A DNA stretch of 64,000 nt from an uncultured Elusimicrobiales bacterium (GCA_944324645.1 CALUXB010000002.1:186001-250000); one strand, 5' to 3'; positions 49,635-58,058 are shown, numbered from the stretch's first letter. Numbers and translations are program-made. Notes: generated by a model from the letters alone, not told the origin.

Positions 49635-50132
49635 TTATTTTTCCATACAATATCGGTCCCAATTTCCTTGAGACCCCACACTTCCATTCTCATACAAATT
49701 ACCATACCCTGCACAAAAAGTCTTAGCTTTCGCACTATCAGGCCGTGCATTGCACACTTTTTTACAGACCGTGGAATTAGGGAACCACTGCAAATAAATG
49801 GGTTCATACAGCAAGGTGCATCCTTGGCTTGTACACTCATATAAGGAACCTTGAAACTCCGGCAATTGTAAATCCAAAGCTTCTAACGTAGTATCAAAAG
49901 AACCATTGCTCATATAGTAAATTTTTTCCGCCTTAATCAAGGCATCAAAACCAACCAAAGCTTGCACAGCCTTGCTTTGAAATACGGCTTTTTCATATTG
50001 CGGCAAGGCAATAGCTGCCAAAATGCCGATAATCAACACGACTACCAAAAGTTCAATAAGCGTAAAACCGCCAAATTTGCGTTTTACGCGGTTTTTTACT
50101 GCTGGGTTCTGTTTTTGATAAATTTTGCTCAT
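49635..50132 (-). CDS. Type IV pilin-like protein P6
   Basis: 165 residues from ATG 50132. Leader MSKIYQKQNPAVKNRVKRKF plus GG, then FTLIELLVVVLIIGILAAIA and QYEKAVFQSKAVQAL. The variable domain has YYMSNGSFDTTLEALDL and ends CNARPDSAKAKTFCAGYGN, a diverged Cys-loop end. The first 40 or so residues equal those of P7. Leaderless start six bases after TAAATT, without SD. It ends 3 bases after the convergent ruvC stop. Confidence 0.88.
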   Translation of the reverse strand: MSKIYQKQNPAVKNRVKRKFGGFTLIELLVVVLIIGILAAIALPQYEKAVFQSKAVQALVGFDALIKAEKIYYMSNGSFDTTLEALDLQLPEFQGSLYECTSQGCTLLYEPIYLQWFPNSTVCKKVCNARPDSAKAKTFCAGYGNLYENGSVGSQGNWDRYCMEK

Positions 50133-50151
50133 ACGCAAAATTTATCAAAAA
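50112..50151. repeat. Palindrome centred on the P6 start codon
   Basis: 17-base arms TTTTTGATAAATTTTGC / GCAAAATTTATCAAAAA around TCATAC, which includes the start codon. An identical copy lies at 50898-50937 for P7. Confidence 0.88.
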
Positions 50152-50166
50152 AAAAAAACGTGTCAA
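50139..50166 (-). promoter_or_regulatory. Pilin-type promoter of P6
   Basis: TTGACA (perfect -35), CG, twelve T, GA, TAAATT; spacer 16; six bases to ATG. Confidence 0.72.
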
Positions 50167-50267
50167 GGCCTGCTAAATGCCTTGCTCAAAATACTCTTTG
50201 AAAGAGAGAAGGTTTCTTTTCTAATAACAAACAAAAAATTCCCCTTTATCTGTAACCCCTATTTTTA

Positions 50268-50294
50268 GAAAAAATAAAGGCGGCCAAAGCCGCC
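50268..50294 (-). terminator. Terminator of P7 (copied from ruvC end)
   Basis: Exact copy of the GGCGGC/GCCGCC hairpin and U-run found in ruvC, 85 bases after the P7 stop. Confidence 0.75.
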
Positions 50295-50378
50295 CAGTTA
50301 AAGAAATTTGGCAAATAAGCCCAAAGACTCCGGTCTTACCTTCCGGCAATATTCCAATACAGCACCCCCTTCCGTATC

Positions 50379-50918
50379 TTACGGAAGCAGATAATTATTA
50401 TGTCCATTGACCGCGCCAGTATTGACACCCCCCATACTGCGGCACAGCTGGTTGTTTAAGTCATGATTTTCTCCAGCGAAGCACTGCCTGCTTAGCTTAA
50501 AAGGATAGCTCCAATAGGCCAAATACCCATCCACCCGCATTTGGCAGTATGAAGATCCATGGGAAGTATCTTCCGGCGCTTCCGATACCCAACAATAATA
50601 TTTTGGGGCCGTGCAGACATTGCCTTTGGCATTCGGTTGGCACTCCGGAAAAACAATGTCCAAATTGGCAAAATCTACGGCATATTCCCCATTTGCCAAG
50701 TAATACCGCTCTTGCGCGGCACGAATGGCCTCTTCCGTGACTACGGCGCTGGTATACCTGGCCCGCAATACAGACAGCCGATATTGCGGCAAGGCAATAG
50801 CTGCCAAAATGCCGATAATCAGCACCACCACCAAAAGTTCTATTAGCGTAAAACCGCCAAATTTGCGTTTTACGCGGTTTTTTACTGCTGGGTTCTGTTT
50901 TTGATAAATTTTGCTCAT
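50379..50918 (-). CDS. Type IV pilin-like protein P7
   Basis: 179 residues from ATG 50918. Leader and helix are as P6, then QYRLSVLRARYTSAVVTEEA, YYLANGEYAVDFANLDI, several Cys (CQPNAKGNVC) and the Cys-loop end CFAGENHDLNNQLCRSMGG. The promoter and upstream 130 bases are identical to P6 while the C-terminal two thirds are unrelated in detail. This implies duplication followed by rapid divergence or exchange of the 3' cassette. Confidence 0.88.
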   Translation of the reverse strand: MSKIYQKQNPAVKNRVKRKFGGFTLIELLVVVLIIGILAAIALPQYRLSVLRARYTSAVVTEEAIRAAQERYYLANGEYAVDFANLDIVFPECQPNAKGNVCTAPKYYCWVSEAPEDTSHGSSYCQMRVDGYLAYWSYPFKLSRQCFAGENHDLNNQLCRSMGGVNTGAVNGHNNYLLP

Positions 50919-50937
50919 ACGCAAAATTTATCAAAAA
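50898..50937. repeat. Palindrome centred on the P7 start codon
   Basis: Identical to the P6 palindrome at offset 786: 17-base arms around TCATAC. Confidence 0.88.
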
Positions 50938-50952
50938 AAAAAAACGTGTCAA
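50925..50952 (-). promoter_or_regulatory. Pilin-type promoter of P7
   Basis: TTGACA, CG, twelve T, GA, TAAATT; identical to the P6 promoter. Confidence 0.72.
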
Positions 50953-51053
50953 GGCCTGCTAAATGCCTTGCTCAAAATACTCTTTGAAAGAGAGAAGGTT
51001 TCTTTTCTAATAACAAACAAAAAATTCCCCTTTATCTGTAACCCCTATTTTTA

Positions 51054-51080
51054 GAAAAAATAAAAGCGGCCAAAGCCGCC
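51054..51080 (-). terminator. Terminator of P8 (diverged copy)
   Basis: GCGGC/GCCGC hairpin with the same U-run on the minus strand; one base differs from the ruvC copy. Confidence 0.7.
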
Positions 51081-51100
51081 TCGTTTTAAGTAGATAGCAA

Positions 51101-51646
51101 TTATCCCTCACTGAAAGTAGCGCTAAAACCATAATTTTGCAAATACTTACAGATAGAATTGCCTACTTTTCCATTTCCAAAATTTGCATCGCATTCATAC
51201 TTCCATTCTCCCCCGTGTGTTTTATAAATTTGCAGCAAGTAATTATAAGGTATAGGCGTAATAGACATATAACAACTACGAGAGTCACAAAAAGCACCCC
51301 AATAGAAATATTTGCTAAAACAGCCTACTCCTGGCTGAGCTGTACAAGGAATCTCAATAGCAGAAGATACAGTTCCTGATCCATCATCTACAAAATAAGC
51401 ATTCTCTGTAGGAATTCCATTTTCTAAAATATACAAACCCATTGCATCGCGCAAACTTCTAGATATAGTGAACATTTCCGTCAAGCGGCTTCTTGCTACG
51501 GCTTTTTCATATTGCGGCAAGGCAATAGCTGCCAAAATGCCGATAATCAGCACCACTACCAAAAGCTCTATAAGCGTAAAGCCGCCTAATTTATGTTTTA
51601 CGCGGTTCTTTACGGCTGAATTCTGGTTTTGATAAATTTTGCTCAT
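51101..51646 (-). CDS. Type IV pilin-like protein P8
   Basis: 181 residues. Leader MSKIYQNQNSAVKNRVKHKL plus GG, FTLIELLVVVLIIGILAAIA, QYEKAVARSRLTEMFTISRS, then a variable domain ending CDANFGNGKVGNSICKYLQN. The leader is close to P6 and P7. The promoter region differs: -10 TACATT is still six bases before the ATG and the T-tract has 11 residues, but the only -35 candidate is 20 bases away and the palindrome is lost. It may be silent or controlled differently. Confidence 0.87.
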   Translation of the reverse strand: MSKIYQNQNSAVKNRVKHKLGGFTLIELLVVVLIIGILAAIALPQYEKAVARSRLTEMFTISRSLRDAMGLYILENGIPTENAYFVDDGSGTVSSAIEIPCTAQPGVGCFSKYFYWGAFCDSRSCYMSITPIPYNYLLQIYKTHGGEWKYECDANFGNGKVGNSICKYLQNYGFSATFSEG

Positions 51647-51652
51647 ATCTAG

Positions 51653-51658
51653 AATGTA
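51653..51658 (-). promoter_or_regulatory. -10 element of P8
   Basis: TACATT, six bases before ATG. T-tract of 11 upstream; candidate -35 TTGCTC at 51679-51684 gives a 20-base spacer. Confidence 0.45.
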
Positions 51659-51816
51659 TCAAAAAAAAAAAGAAAGCCGAGCAAGACTTGGCTAAGAATT
51701 CAGCCTTAAATTTATTTGAAATAATTTTTTGCGATCTGCTTTCCCGCCTCTGGCCGCAGAGCAAACCATTTCCTCAAGAGTGCATTCGCCCTAAAAAACA
51801 AGCCGCCCATATATGC

Positions 51817-51822
51817 TAAAAT
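51817..51822 (+). promoter_or_regulatory. -10 element of ruvAB, leaderless type
   Basis: ATGCTAAAAT, six bases before ATG 51829; no SD. Confidence 0.6.
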
Positions 51823-51828
51823 AACAAT

Positions 51829-52440
51829 ATGATTGCATACCTTAAAGGCGAAGTGCTGGAAGTGAAAGAAGACGCGGTTATCCTCGTGTGCGGCGGCGTG
51901 GGTTATGAAGTAAATATGGCCAAAAGCAGCGCCCAAGAGCTGGAAACCGGGCGGGAAGCTGCGCTGTATATTGCCGAATCCATTTCTCCTTATGACGGGA
52001 CCGTGTTATACGGATTTTTGTCCAAAGAAGATAAAGAGCTTTGGACCCTTTTTAAAACCGCTATTCCCAATACGGGGGCCAAAAAAGCGCTGGAATTTTT
52101 AAACAAAGCGCTGCGCTCGGTGGCGGATTTCCACGCGGCTATCGTCAAGCGCGACCCTAAAATTTTAACCGGCATTTTTGGCTTTACCGCTAAAACGGCG
52201 GAAAAATTAATTGCCTCGCTCAAAGACAAAATGGACGCCGTCAGCGTGCAGGGCTCCAGCAAAATCAAGGTCTTAGACGACGTGCCCTATATGAGCGGCG
52301 TGTTGGAAGCGCTGGAAGCGCTGGGCTATTCCGCCGCCGAAAGCCGCCGCGCCATAGAACAGCTTTATAACGAAGGCATACGGCCCGATGATAAAATTGA
52401 ACATATCATCAAAGAGGCTCTGCGGGTGTTGAAAAAATGA
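51829..52440 (+). CDS. ruvA: Holliday junction branch migration protein RuvA
   Basis: 203 residues: [20 protein letters not shown] and GGVGYEVNM (OB domain I), the helical domain II ending in [11 protein letters not shown], and C-terminal domain III with [19 protein letters not shown] that binds RuvB. It holds the four-way junction. The HhH regions are diverged ([14 protein letters not shown]). The stop overlaps the ruvB start (ATGA). Leaderless start. Confidence 0.94.
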   Translation: MIAYLKGEVLEVKEDAVILVCGGVGYEVNMAKSSAQELETGREAALYIAESISPYDGTVLYGFLSKEDKELWTLFKTAIPNTGAKKALEFLNKALRSVADFHAAIVKRDPKILTGIFGFTAKTAEKLIASLKDKMDAVSVQGSSKIKVLDDVPYMSGVLEALEALGYSAAESRRAIEQLYNEGIRPDDKIEHIIKEALRVLKK

Positions 52441-53459
52441 ACAACCAAAACGAAGTGTTAGACGTGCGTCAATTAGCCGACGAGTCCAACGGCTTGGAAG
52501 CGGCGCTGCGTCCGGGCACATTGGACGAGTTTGTCGGGCAGGACAAACTTAAAGAAAACCTGCGTATTTTTATCCAGGCGGCCCGCTCCCGCGGCGAAGC
52601 GCTGGACCATTGTTTATTTTATTCCCCCCCGGGCCTGGGCAAAACTACCTTAGCCAATATTTTGGCCAAAGAAATGGGCGTCAATATTAAAACCACCTCC
52701 GGCCCGGTGCTGGCACGCCCCGGGGATTTGGCCGCCATGCTGACGACGGAGCTTTCCGACGGGGACATTTTGTTTGTAGACGAAATACACCGCCTAAACC
52801 CTGCGGTGGAAGAAGCCCTCTACCCTGCGATGGAAGATTTCACTTTCTTTATTAACACCGGCAAAGGCGCAGGCTCTACCACGCTCAAACTGGCGGTGCC
52901 TAAATTTACGCTGGTGGGCGCCACCACCCGCTCCGGGCTGTTGACCGGGCCGCTGCGCGACCGCTTTGGCATTGTATTTAACTTGGGTTTTTACGAGATT
53001 AAAGAAATTACGGATATTTTGGCCCGCTCGGCACGGCTCTTAAACATAGCTGCCGACCGCGAGGGCCTGACGGAGCTGGCCAAACGCTCCCGCGGCACGC
53101 CGCGTATTGCCAACCGCTTGCTGCGCCGCGCGCGCGACTTTGCCCAAGTAAAAGGCCAGGGCGTCATCACGCGCGACATTGCCATTACGGCAATGGACTC
53201 TTTAGACATTGACAGCGAAGGCTTAGACAGCGTAGATAAACGCATTTTGGAAGCGCTCATAGACCGCTTTGGCGGCGGCCCGGTGGGCGTGGACAACCTG
53301 GCTATTGCCGTATCGGAAGCGGTGGACACGCTGACGGACGCCATAGAGCCGTATTTAATTAAAGCGGGCTTTATTGCGCGCACGCCGCGCGGGCGCGTAG
53401 CCACCCAAAGAGCCTACGACCATTTGGGCAGAAAACGCGCAGAAGGCCTGTTGTTTTAA
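52437..53459 (+). CDS. ruvB: Holliday junction helicase RuvB
   Basis: 340 residues. Walker [19 protein letters not shown], Walker [13 protein letters not shown], sensor [19 protein letters not shown] with the arginine finger, then a winged helix ending [19 protein letters not shown]. The AAA+ motor drives branch migration on RuvA. Translationally coupled to ruvA. No terminator is obvious after it. Confidence 0.97.
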   Translation: MNNQNEVLDVRQLADESNGLEAALRPGTLDEFVGQDKLKENLRIFIQAARSRGEALDHCLFYSPPGLGKTTLANILAKEMGVNIKTTSGPVLARPGDLAAMLTTELSDGDILFVDEIHRLNPAVEEALYPAMEDFTFFINTGKGAGSTTLKLAVPKFTLVGATTRSGLLTGPLRDRFGIVFNLGFYEIKEITDILARSARLLNIAADREGLTELAKRSRGTPRIANRLLRRARDFAQVKGQGVITRDIAITAMDSLDIDSEGLDSVDKRILEALIDRFGGGPVGVDNLAIAVSEAVDTLTDAIEPYLIKAGFIARTPRGRVATQRAYDHLGRKRAEGLLF

Positions 53460-53641
53460 CCGCGCCGGTACATACGCGGAAAACGGTTTCTGACCGCGGC
53501 AAAATGCGGCGGGCAAAACAATAAAAAAAGTGCCCTCCAGCGTAAAAACCGCCGCTCTTTTTAGACGCACGGCTGGGCACAGCCAACCCAACGTAAGTAC
53601 AGCCGCTGCCCCAAGCAGCAGCGCCATATTACACAAAGCTT

Positions 53642-54760
53642 ATGAAAAAACTTTTTCTGTTTCTCTTCTGTTTTCCTCTTTTCTGTGCACCGCTGGGCGC
53701 GCAGACTGTGCGCGTATTGCTGGCGGAAAATTTAAAAAATGCCCAAATCCAAAACTCCGGCTTAGTTTCCATCTATGCGCTGGGCTCCAAGAAAAAATTT
53801 AAAGTCAGCAAGCCCGAAACGCTTTCCGTTCAGGCGCTGGGCGGCGGCAAGCTGAAATTGGGCGCACTCCAAAGCGACGGCACTTTAGTCATAGAGCCGG
53901 CCAAAGGCGTCAAACTGACTTTTCAGAAAAACAGCTATACCGGCAAATTCTATGCCGTACCGTCAGGCAAAGCGTTTAAGCTGGTGGAATATACGGATAT
54001 GGAAGATTACCTGCTGGGGGTGCTCCCTTATGAGATGAGCCCTTCCTGGCCGTTGGAAGCGCTTAAGGCGCAAGCCGTAGCCGCGCGCACCTATACGCTG
54101 ATGGAAATCCAAAACAAAAAGAAAAAGGATTTTGACCTGTACAGCGACGTGCGCAGCCAAATGTATAAAGGCTCCGGCAAAACCTATGACAGCGTACGCC
54201 AGGCCGTCAGCGCCACCAAAGGCCAAATCTTGACCTACAAAGGCAAACCCTTTTACACTTATTACCACGCCAACTGCGGCGGCGGCACGGACGATGCCAA
54301 AAGCTGGACCGGCTCTTCCGCCCCCACGATAAAACCTTTACAGGGCGCCTCCTGCAGCTACGACAGCACCAGCAAAAGTTACAGCTGGAGCAAAACTGTC
54401 CCGCAGAAATCCATCAACGCTTTTGTCAATAAAAACGGCCTTAAAGGAAACGTCAAAAAAATTGCCGTCGGGCAAAAAAGCCCCTCCAAACGCGCCGAAA
54501 CGCTGGTGTTCACTACTTCCAGTGGCAAAAAAGAGCTTTCTTGCCCTAAGTTCCGCCTCTCGGTGGGCAGCAGCGTGCTCAGAAGCTGCAAAATTACCGA
54601 TATAGACAAAGCTTCCGGCGGGTTTAAATTTTCCGGCCACGGTTATGGACACGGCGTAGGTATGTGCCAAGACGGCGCCAAAGGTATGGCCTTGGATAAC
54701 AAAGACTATAAAAAGATTTTGTCCAATTATTTCCCTTCATCTAAAATAACGGAACAGTAA
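53642..54760 (+). CDS. SpoIID/LytB domain secreted protein
   Basis: 372 residues. A signal peptide (MKKLFLFLFCFPLFCAPLGA) is followed by the SpoIID domain: EDYLLGVLPYEMSPSWPLEA, LKAQAVAARTYTLMEIQ, YHANCGGGTDDAKSWTG, and HGYGHGVGMCQDGAKGMA at the end. In spore formers SpoIID is a lytic transglycosylase acting on denuded glycan; related proteins occur in non-spore formers and probably trim peptidoglycan. queA follows after 1 base. Confidence 0.92.
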   Translation: MKKLFLFLFCFPLFCAPLGAQTVRVLLAENLKNAQIQNSGLVSIYALGSKKKFKVSKPETLSVQALGGGKLKLGALQSDGTLVIEPAKGVKLTFQKNSYTGKFYAVPSGKAFKLVEYTDMEDYLLGVLPYEMSPSWPLEALKAQAVAARTYTLMEIQNKKKKDFDLYSDVRSQMYKGSGKTYDSVRQAVSATKGQILTYKGKPFYTYYHANCGGGTDDAKSWTGSSAPTIKPLQGASCSYDSTSKSYSWSKTVPQKSINAFVNKNGLKGNVKKIAVGQKSPSKRAETLVFTTSSGKKELSCPKFRLSVGSSVLRSCKITDIDKASGGFKFSGHGYGHGVGMCQDGAKGMALDNKDYKKILSNYFPSSKITEQ

Positions 54761-54761
54761 T

Positions 54762-55796
54762 ATGGCTTTTGAACGTTTTAAACAGTTTAACATTGACCCC
54801 TTAATTGCCAAGCAGCCCGCCACCCCGCGCGACAGCTCGCGCCTAATGGTGCTGCACCGCGACACACAAACTATAGAGCACCGCATTTTCCGCGATATTG
54901 ACCAATATTTTAACCCCGGCGACGTACTGGTGCTCAACAATACCAAAGTGTTCCCTGCTAAACTGTTTGCGCATAAAAAAACCGGCGGCAAGGTGGAAAT
55001 TCTGCTGGTGCGCCCGCAGCAGGACCCGCATATCTGGACCGTATTGACGCGCGATTATAAAGAAAACGCCGAGCTGGATTTTGGAGACGGCCTAACCGGG
55101 CAAATGCTGGGCAAGACGGAAAACAACGAAGTTTTGGTGCGCTTTAACCAAGAAGACATTTTGCCTTTTTGCCACGGGCACGGGCTGATGCCCTTGCCGG
55201 TATATATTGAAAAAGCCCGCAAACACGAAGGCTTAAGCCCTAGCTTGGCAGGCGACAAGGAACGCTACCAAACGGTGTATGCCAAGCACGAAGGCTCTAT
55301 CGCCGCACCGACGGCGGGCTTTCATTTTACAGAAGAACTTTTGCAGAAATTAAAAGACAAAGGCGTGCAAATTGCCTATATTACCTTACACGTGAGCTGG
55401 GGTACGTTTAAGCCGCTGCGCGGGGAACCGCAGCAACACCATATGCTGGCAGAACTGGCAGAAGTGCCTGCGCAAACCGCTGCCACAGTCAACGCCGCGC
55501 GCAAAGCAGGAAAACGCATTTTCTCCGTTGGCACCACCAGCACGCGCACGCTGGAGAGTTTTACCGAAAACGGCCTGACGCAAAGCGGCAAAAAATGGAC
55601 GGATTTGTTTATTTACCCCGGCTACAAATTTAAAGCAATTGACTGTTTTATTACCAACTTCCACTTTCCGGATTCCACGCCGCTGTGTATGGTAACGGCT
55701 TTTGCGTCGGAAGATTTTATCTTCCGCGCTTACAGCGAAGCGGTGGAAAAGAAGTACCGCTTTTATTCATTTGGCGACAGTATGCTGCTGTTGTAA
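54762..55796 (+). CDS. queA: S-adenosylmethionine:tRNA ribosyltransferase-isomerase
   Basis: 344 residues: DVLVLNNTKVFPAKLFAHKK, GGKVEILLVRP, SIAAPTAGFHFTEELLQKL, HVSWGTFKPLRGE and FITNFHFPDSTPLCMVTAFA. It transfers the ribosyl part of SAM to preQ1 in tRNA to form epoxyqueuosine. tgt, the preceding enzyme, is 1.1 kb downstream with pilin P9 between. No SD beyond a weak GGA; probably cotranscribed with the SpoIID gene. Confidence 0.96.
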   Translation: MAFERFKQFNIDPLIAKQPATPRDSSRLMVLHRDTQTIEHRIFRDIDQYFNPGDVLVLNNTKVFPAKLFAHKKTGGKVEILLVRPQQDPHIWTVLTRDYKENAELDFGDGLTGQMLGKTENNEVLVRFNQEDILPFCHGHGLMPLPVYIEKARKHEGLSPSLAGDKERYQTVYAKHEGSIAAPTAGFHFTEELLQKLKDKGVQIAYITLHVSWGTFKPLRGEPQQHHMLAELAEVPAQTAATVNAARKAGKRIFSVGTTSTRTLESFTENGLTQSGKKWTDLFIYPGYKFKAIDCFITNFHFPDSTPLCMVTAFASEDFIFRAYSEAVEKKYRFYSFGDSMLLL

Positions 55797-55820
55797 ATAC
55801 AACACAAACAAACGATGATA

Positions 55821-56354
55821 TTACAGCTCGTACACATTCTCCCGTCCTTGTATCTCTTTTCCACCTAAAGATTTGCATATCCGGCGGCCTTTTTCATTGT
55901 CGCCGCGGCAAGTGTTCAGTTGGCCGTCTGTCTCAATAACATCTCTAAAGAAAATCCAATAATGAAAATCTGAATTAATACGCTCGGCATACGGATAGCG
56001 GCAGCCGCCGGTGTCACAGGAATATTCAAAATTATCGCCTGTTGCATAATTTGGGTCATCCACAACAAAACCTGGGATATCTATATCAATATCATCAAAA
56101 TCACAGCCACCTTCATCCAGGGCAAGCCCTTGCTCCAATGCACACAAATCCCCCGCCTGCTGGATGGCTTTGAGATGAATCATCGCCTCCGCCGCGTGGG
56201 ACTTTTCCACCGCCAGCGTGTACTGCGGCAAGGCGATAGCTGCCAAAATGCCTATAATCAGCACCACCACCAACAGCTCTATCAACGTAAAACCGCTGCC
56301 CAAGCCGTTTGCACGGTCCAACCGAAAGGGTGAAAACACCTTCAAAAGAGGCAT
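55821..56354 (-). CDS. Type IV pilin-like protein P9
   Basis: 177 residues from ATG 56354. Leader MPLLKVFSPFRLDRANGLGS plus G, then FTLIELLVVVLIIGILAAIA and QYTLAVEKSHAAEAMIHLKA. The variable domain is rich in Asp (GGCDFDDIDIDIPGF) and ends CRGDNEKGRRICKSLGGKE, the clearest Cys-loop signature. Unlike P1-P3 and P6-P8 it lacks the MNKIYQ leader, palindrome and T12 promoter, and has a purine-rich GAGAAGAGAGAG SD. The frame reaches 56450, but the 21-residue leader from 56354 fits the family. Tail-to-tail with queA. Confidence 0.87.
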   Translation of the reverse strand: MPLLKVFSPFRLDRANGLGSGFTLIELLVVVLIIGILAAIALPQYTLAVEKSHAAEAMIHLKAIQQAGDLCALEQGLALDEGGCDFDDIDIDIPGFVVDDPNYATGDNFEYSCDTGGCRYPYAERINSDFHYWIFFRDVIETDGQLNTCRGDNEKGRRICKSLGGKEIQGRENVYEL

Positions 56355-56629
56355 CTCTCTCTTCTCAAAAAAATGTAGATTATGTTTTCTTTTTCTCATA
56401 GTTATAAAGATAACAAAAAAATAATTTTTGGCAAACTTAATGAAATCCAACCCTACTTCTTCTCTTAACCTATAGGCAAAATCTACCCAAAATTTGACAT
56501 TTTGTCCTCAATTTAATAATCTTATTTATATAATACTTGTAATATAAAAAGATTATAAATCTCTTTACGATTCAAATTTACAATCAAAACGATTTTTCCC
56601 GGGGGGGAGAAAGGGTAGCAGTATCCCGA

Positions 56630-56672
56630 AAGCAAACGCCTGTTCATACGTTTAGAAGAACAGGCGTTGCTT
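56630..56672. ncRNA. Strong hairpin, possible 3' end of a small RNA
   Basis: AACGCCTGTTC / GAACAGGCGTT perfect 11-base arms (56635-56645 and 56658-56668), extended by AAGC/GCTT. No adjacent gene is oriented to need a terminator here, and the downstream T-run is weak. Confidence 0.3.
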
Positions 56673-56885
56673 ATTAAACTCAACATTCCTGCCTTTTACA
56701 AAGAACTCTTTTATCAGACGACCTCTTAGCTGGCCTGCCGCTTGCTGCCTTCTATATAGCGCGCTAAAAACAGACTCTTGACTTTGGACAGGTCACAACT
56801 TGTTTCCTCCCCCATCTTCTACGCCACTCCCCAAAGCAACCGGGGCCGTATGACTCCAACTCTGACGCGGCACAAACGCATATGA

Positions 56886-56891
56886 TAAAAT
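56886..56891 (+). promoter_or_regulatory. -10 element of tgt, leaderless type
   Basis: TAAAAT, six bases before ATG 56898; no SD. Confidence 0.6.
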
Positions 56892-56897
56892 ATATAT

Positions 56898-58058
56898 ATG
56901 ATTTCCCCTTTTCATATCGTAAAGAAAGATTCCCAAAGCCGCGCCCGCACAGGCGTATTATACACCAAACACGGCGCCGTACGAACCCCGGTGTTTATGC
57001 CGGTGGCTACGCAGGCCAGCGTCAAGGCATTAACCTCGGCTGATTTGCGCGAAGTACACGCCGAATGTTTGCTCTCTAATACCTACCATCTCTATCTGCG
57101 TCCCGGCACTAAAACTTTGCAACAGTTGGGCGGACTGCATAAATTTATGAAGTGGGACGGCAGCATTTTAACCGATTCGGGCGGCTTTCAGGTTTATAGC
57201 CTATCGCAATTTCGCAAAATCAGTGAAGAAGGCGTCCTTTTCCGTTCCCACCACGACGGGAGCAAACACCTTTTTACCCCGGAGAACGTGATACAATTTG
57301 AAAGCGAAATCGGCTCTGACATTTGGACGATGCTAGACGTATGCATTCACGCCAAAGACCCCGCTAAACGCGAAGCGCGCCTGGCGCTGGAGCAGACCAA
57401 ACGCTGGGCTGAGCGCGCCGCCGCCCAATATCAAAAAACGGTGCCTCAGCAGCAAATCACTCCAAATGCAGACGGCTCTTTTACGGTGGGAAATTGCTTG
57501 CTTTTTGGCATTATTCAAGGCTCCATCTTCCCGGATTTGCGCAAAGAAGCGGCTTTGCATATGGCTTCTTTAGACACGCACGGCTACTGCATAGGCGGGC
57601 TTTCTTTAGGAGAAACCCAAGAGCAAATGAATGAGGCCGTGCTGGCTGTTACGGAAAACCTGCCCGAAGAAAAACCGCGCTATTTTATGGGGTTGGGAAC
57701 GCCGGTTGAGATTTTAAACTGCGTAGAACGCGGCGTGGATATGTTTGACTGCGTGTGGCCCACCCGCGTGGCGCGCAACGGAATGGTGATGACAGAAGAA
57801 GGACGCTTAAACATCAAAAACGCCTGCTTCCGCTTAGACGAGCGCCCGCTGGATGAGCACTGCGACTGTTTTGCCTGCCGCAACTATTCACGCGCGTATT
57901 TAAGCCATTTGTTCCGAAGCGGGGAGCTTACCAGCCACCGCTTGCTGTCTATGCACAATATCCGTTTCTTAACGCGCACGATGGAAAATATCCGCCAAGC
58001 TATAGAAAACGGTACTTTCAGCCAATTTAAAGCAGACTTTATTGCCAAATACCAGTAG
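56898..58058 (+). CDS. tgt: tRNA-guanine transglycosylase
   Basis: 386 residues. VFMPVATQASVKALT, TDSGGFQVYSLSQFRKI (catalytic Asp), FGIIQGSIFPDLRKEA, GGLSLGE, FDCVWPTRVARNG (nucleophilic Asp) and the zinc site CDCFACRNYSRAYLSHLFRS. It exchanges G34 for preQ1 in tRNAs with GUN anticodons, the first tRNA step of queuosine synthesis; QueA acts next. Leaderless promoter. Confidence 0.97.
   Translation: MISPFHIVKKDSQSRARTGVLYTKHGAVRTPVFMPVATQASVKALTSADLREVHAECLLSNTYHLYLRPGTKTLQQLGGLHKFMKWDGSILTDSGGFQVYSLSQFRKISEEGVLFRSHHDGSKHLFTPENVIQFESEIGSDIWTMLDVCIHAKDPAKREARLALEQTKRWAERAAAQYQKTVPQQQITPNADGSFTVGNCLLFGIIQGSIFPDLRKEAALHMASLDTHGYCIGGLSLGETQEQMNEAVLAVTENLPEEKPRYFMGLGTPVEILNCVERGVDMFDCVWPTRVARNGMVMTEEGRLNIKNACFRLDERPLDEHCDCFACRNYSRAYLSHLFRSGELTSHRLLSMHNIRFLTRTMENIRQAIENGTFSQFKADFIAKYQ

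Larger units (their letters stand above)
49578..51080. repeat. Tandem duplication of pilin units carrying the ruvC 3' end
   Basis: The 54 bases at 49578-49631 (end of ruvC) recur exactly at 50265-50318 and in shortened form at 51051-51080. The region 50133-50264 upstream of P6 is identical to 50919-51050 upstream of P7 (offset 786), and the first 120 or so bases of both genes differ only at a few positions. C-terminal coding parts differ strongly. Confidence 0.92.
56460..56897. other. Gene-free interval between P9 and tgt, AT-rich then with a strong hairpin
   Basis: 56460-56600 is clearly more AT-rich than its surroundings. It holds a promoter-like TTGACA-17-TAATCT on the plus strand near 56496. 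A run GGGGGGG occurs near 56600, then a hairpin. From 56680 to 56880 nothing is recognised. A small RNA ending at the hairpin is possible. No preQ1 riboswitch was recognised before tgt. Confidence 0.4.

Noticed and set aside
8901-51646. Pilin palindrome as a mobile MITE or DNA-uptake sequence
   Set aside because: The repeat is always fixed at a pilin start codon in the same phase, with no target-site duplications seen. No isolated copies were noticed elsewhere in the window. A genome-wide count is needed to close this.
53355-53636. Minus-strand 93-codon frame with hydrophobic start between ruvB and the SpoIID gene
   Set aside because: Overlaps the ruvB 3' end, lacks an SD, and the C-terminal part is only the reverse of ruvB codons. 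Kept as a remote possibility.
54762-56897. preQ1 riboswitch upstream of queA or tgt
   Set aside because: No preQ1-I or -II pattern could be recognised, and the tgt promoter appears leaderless.
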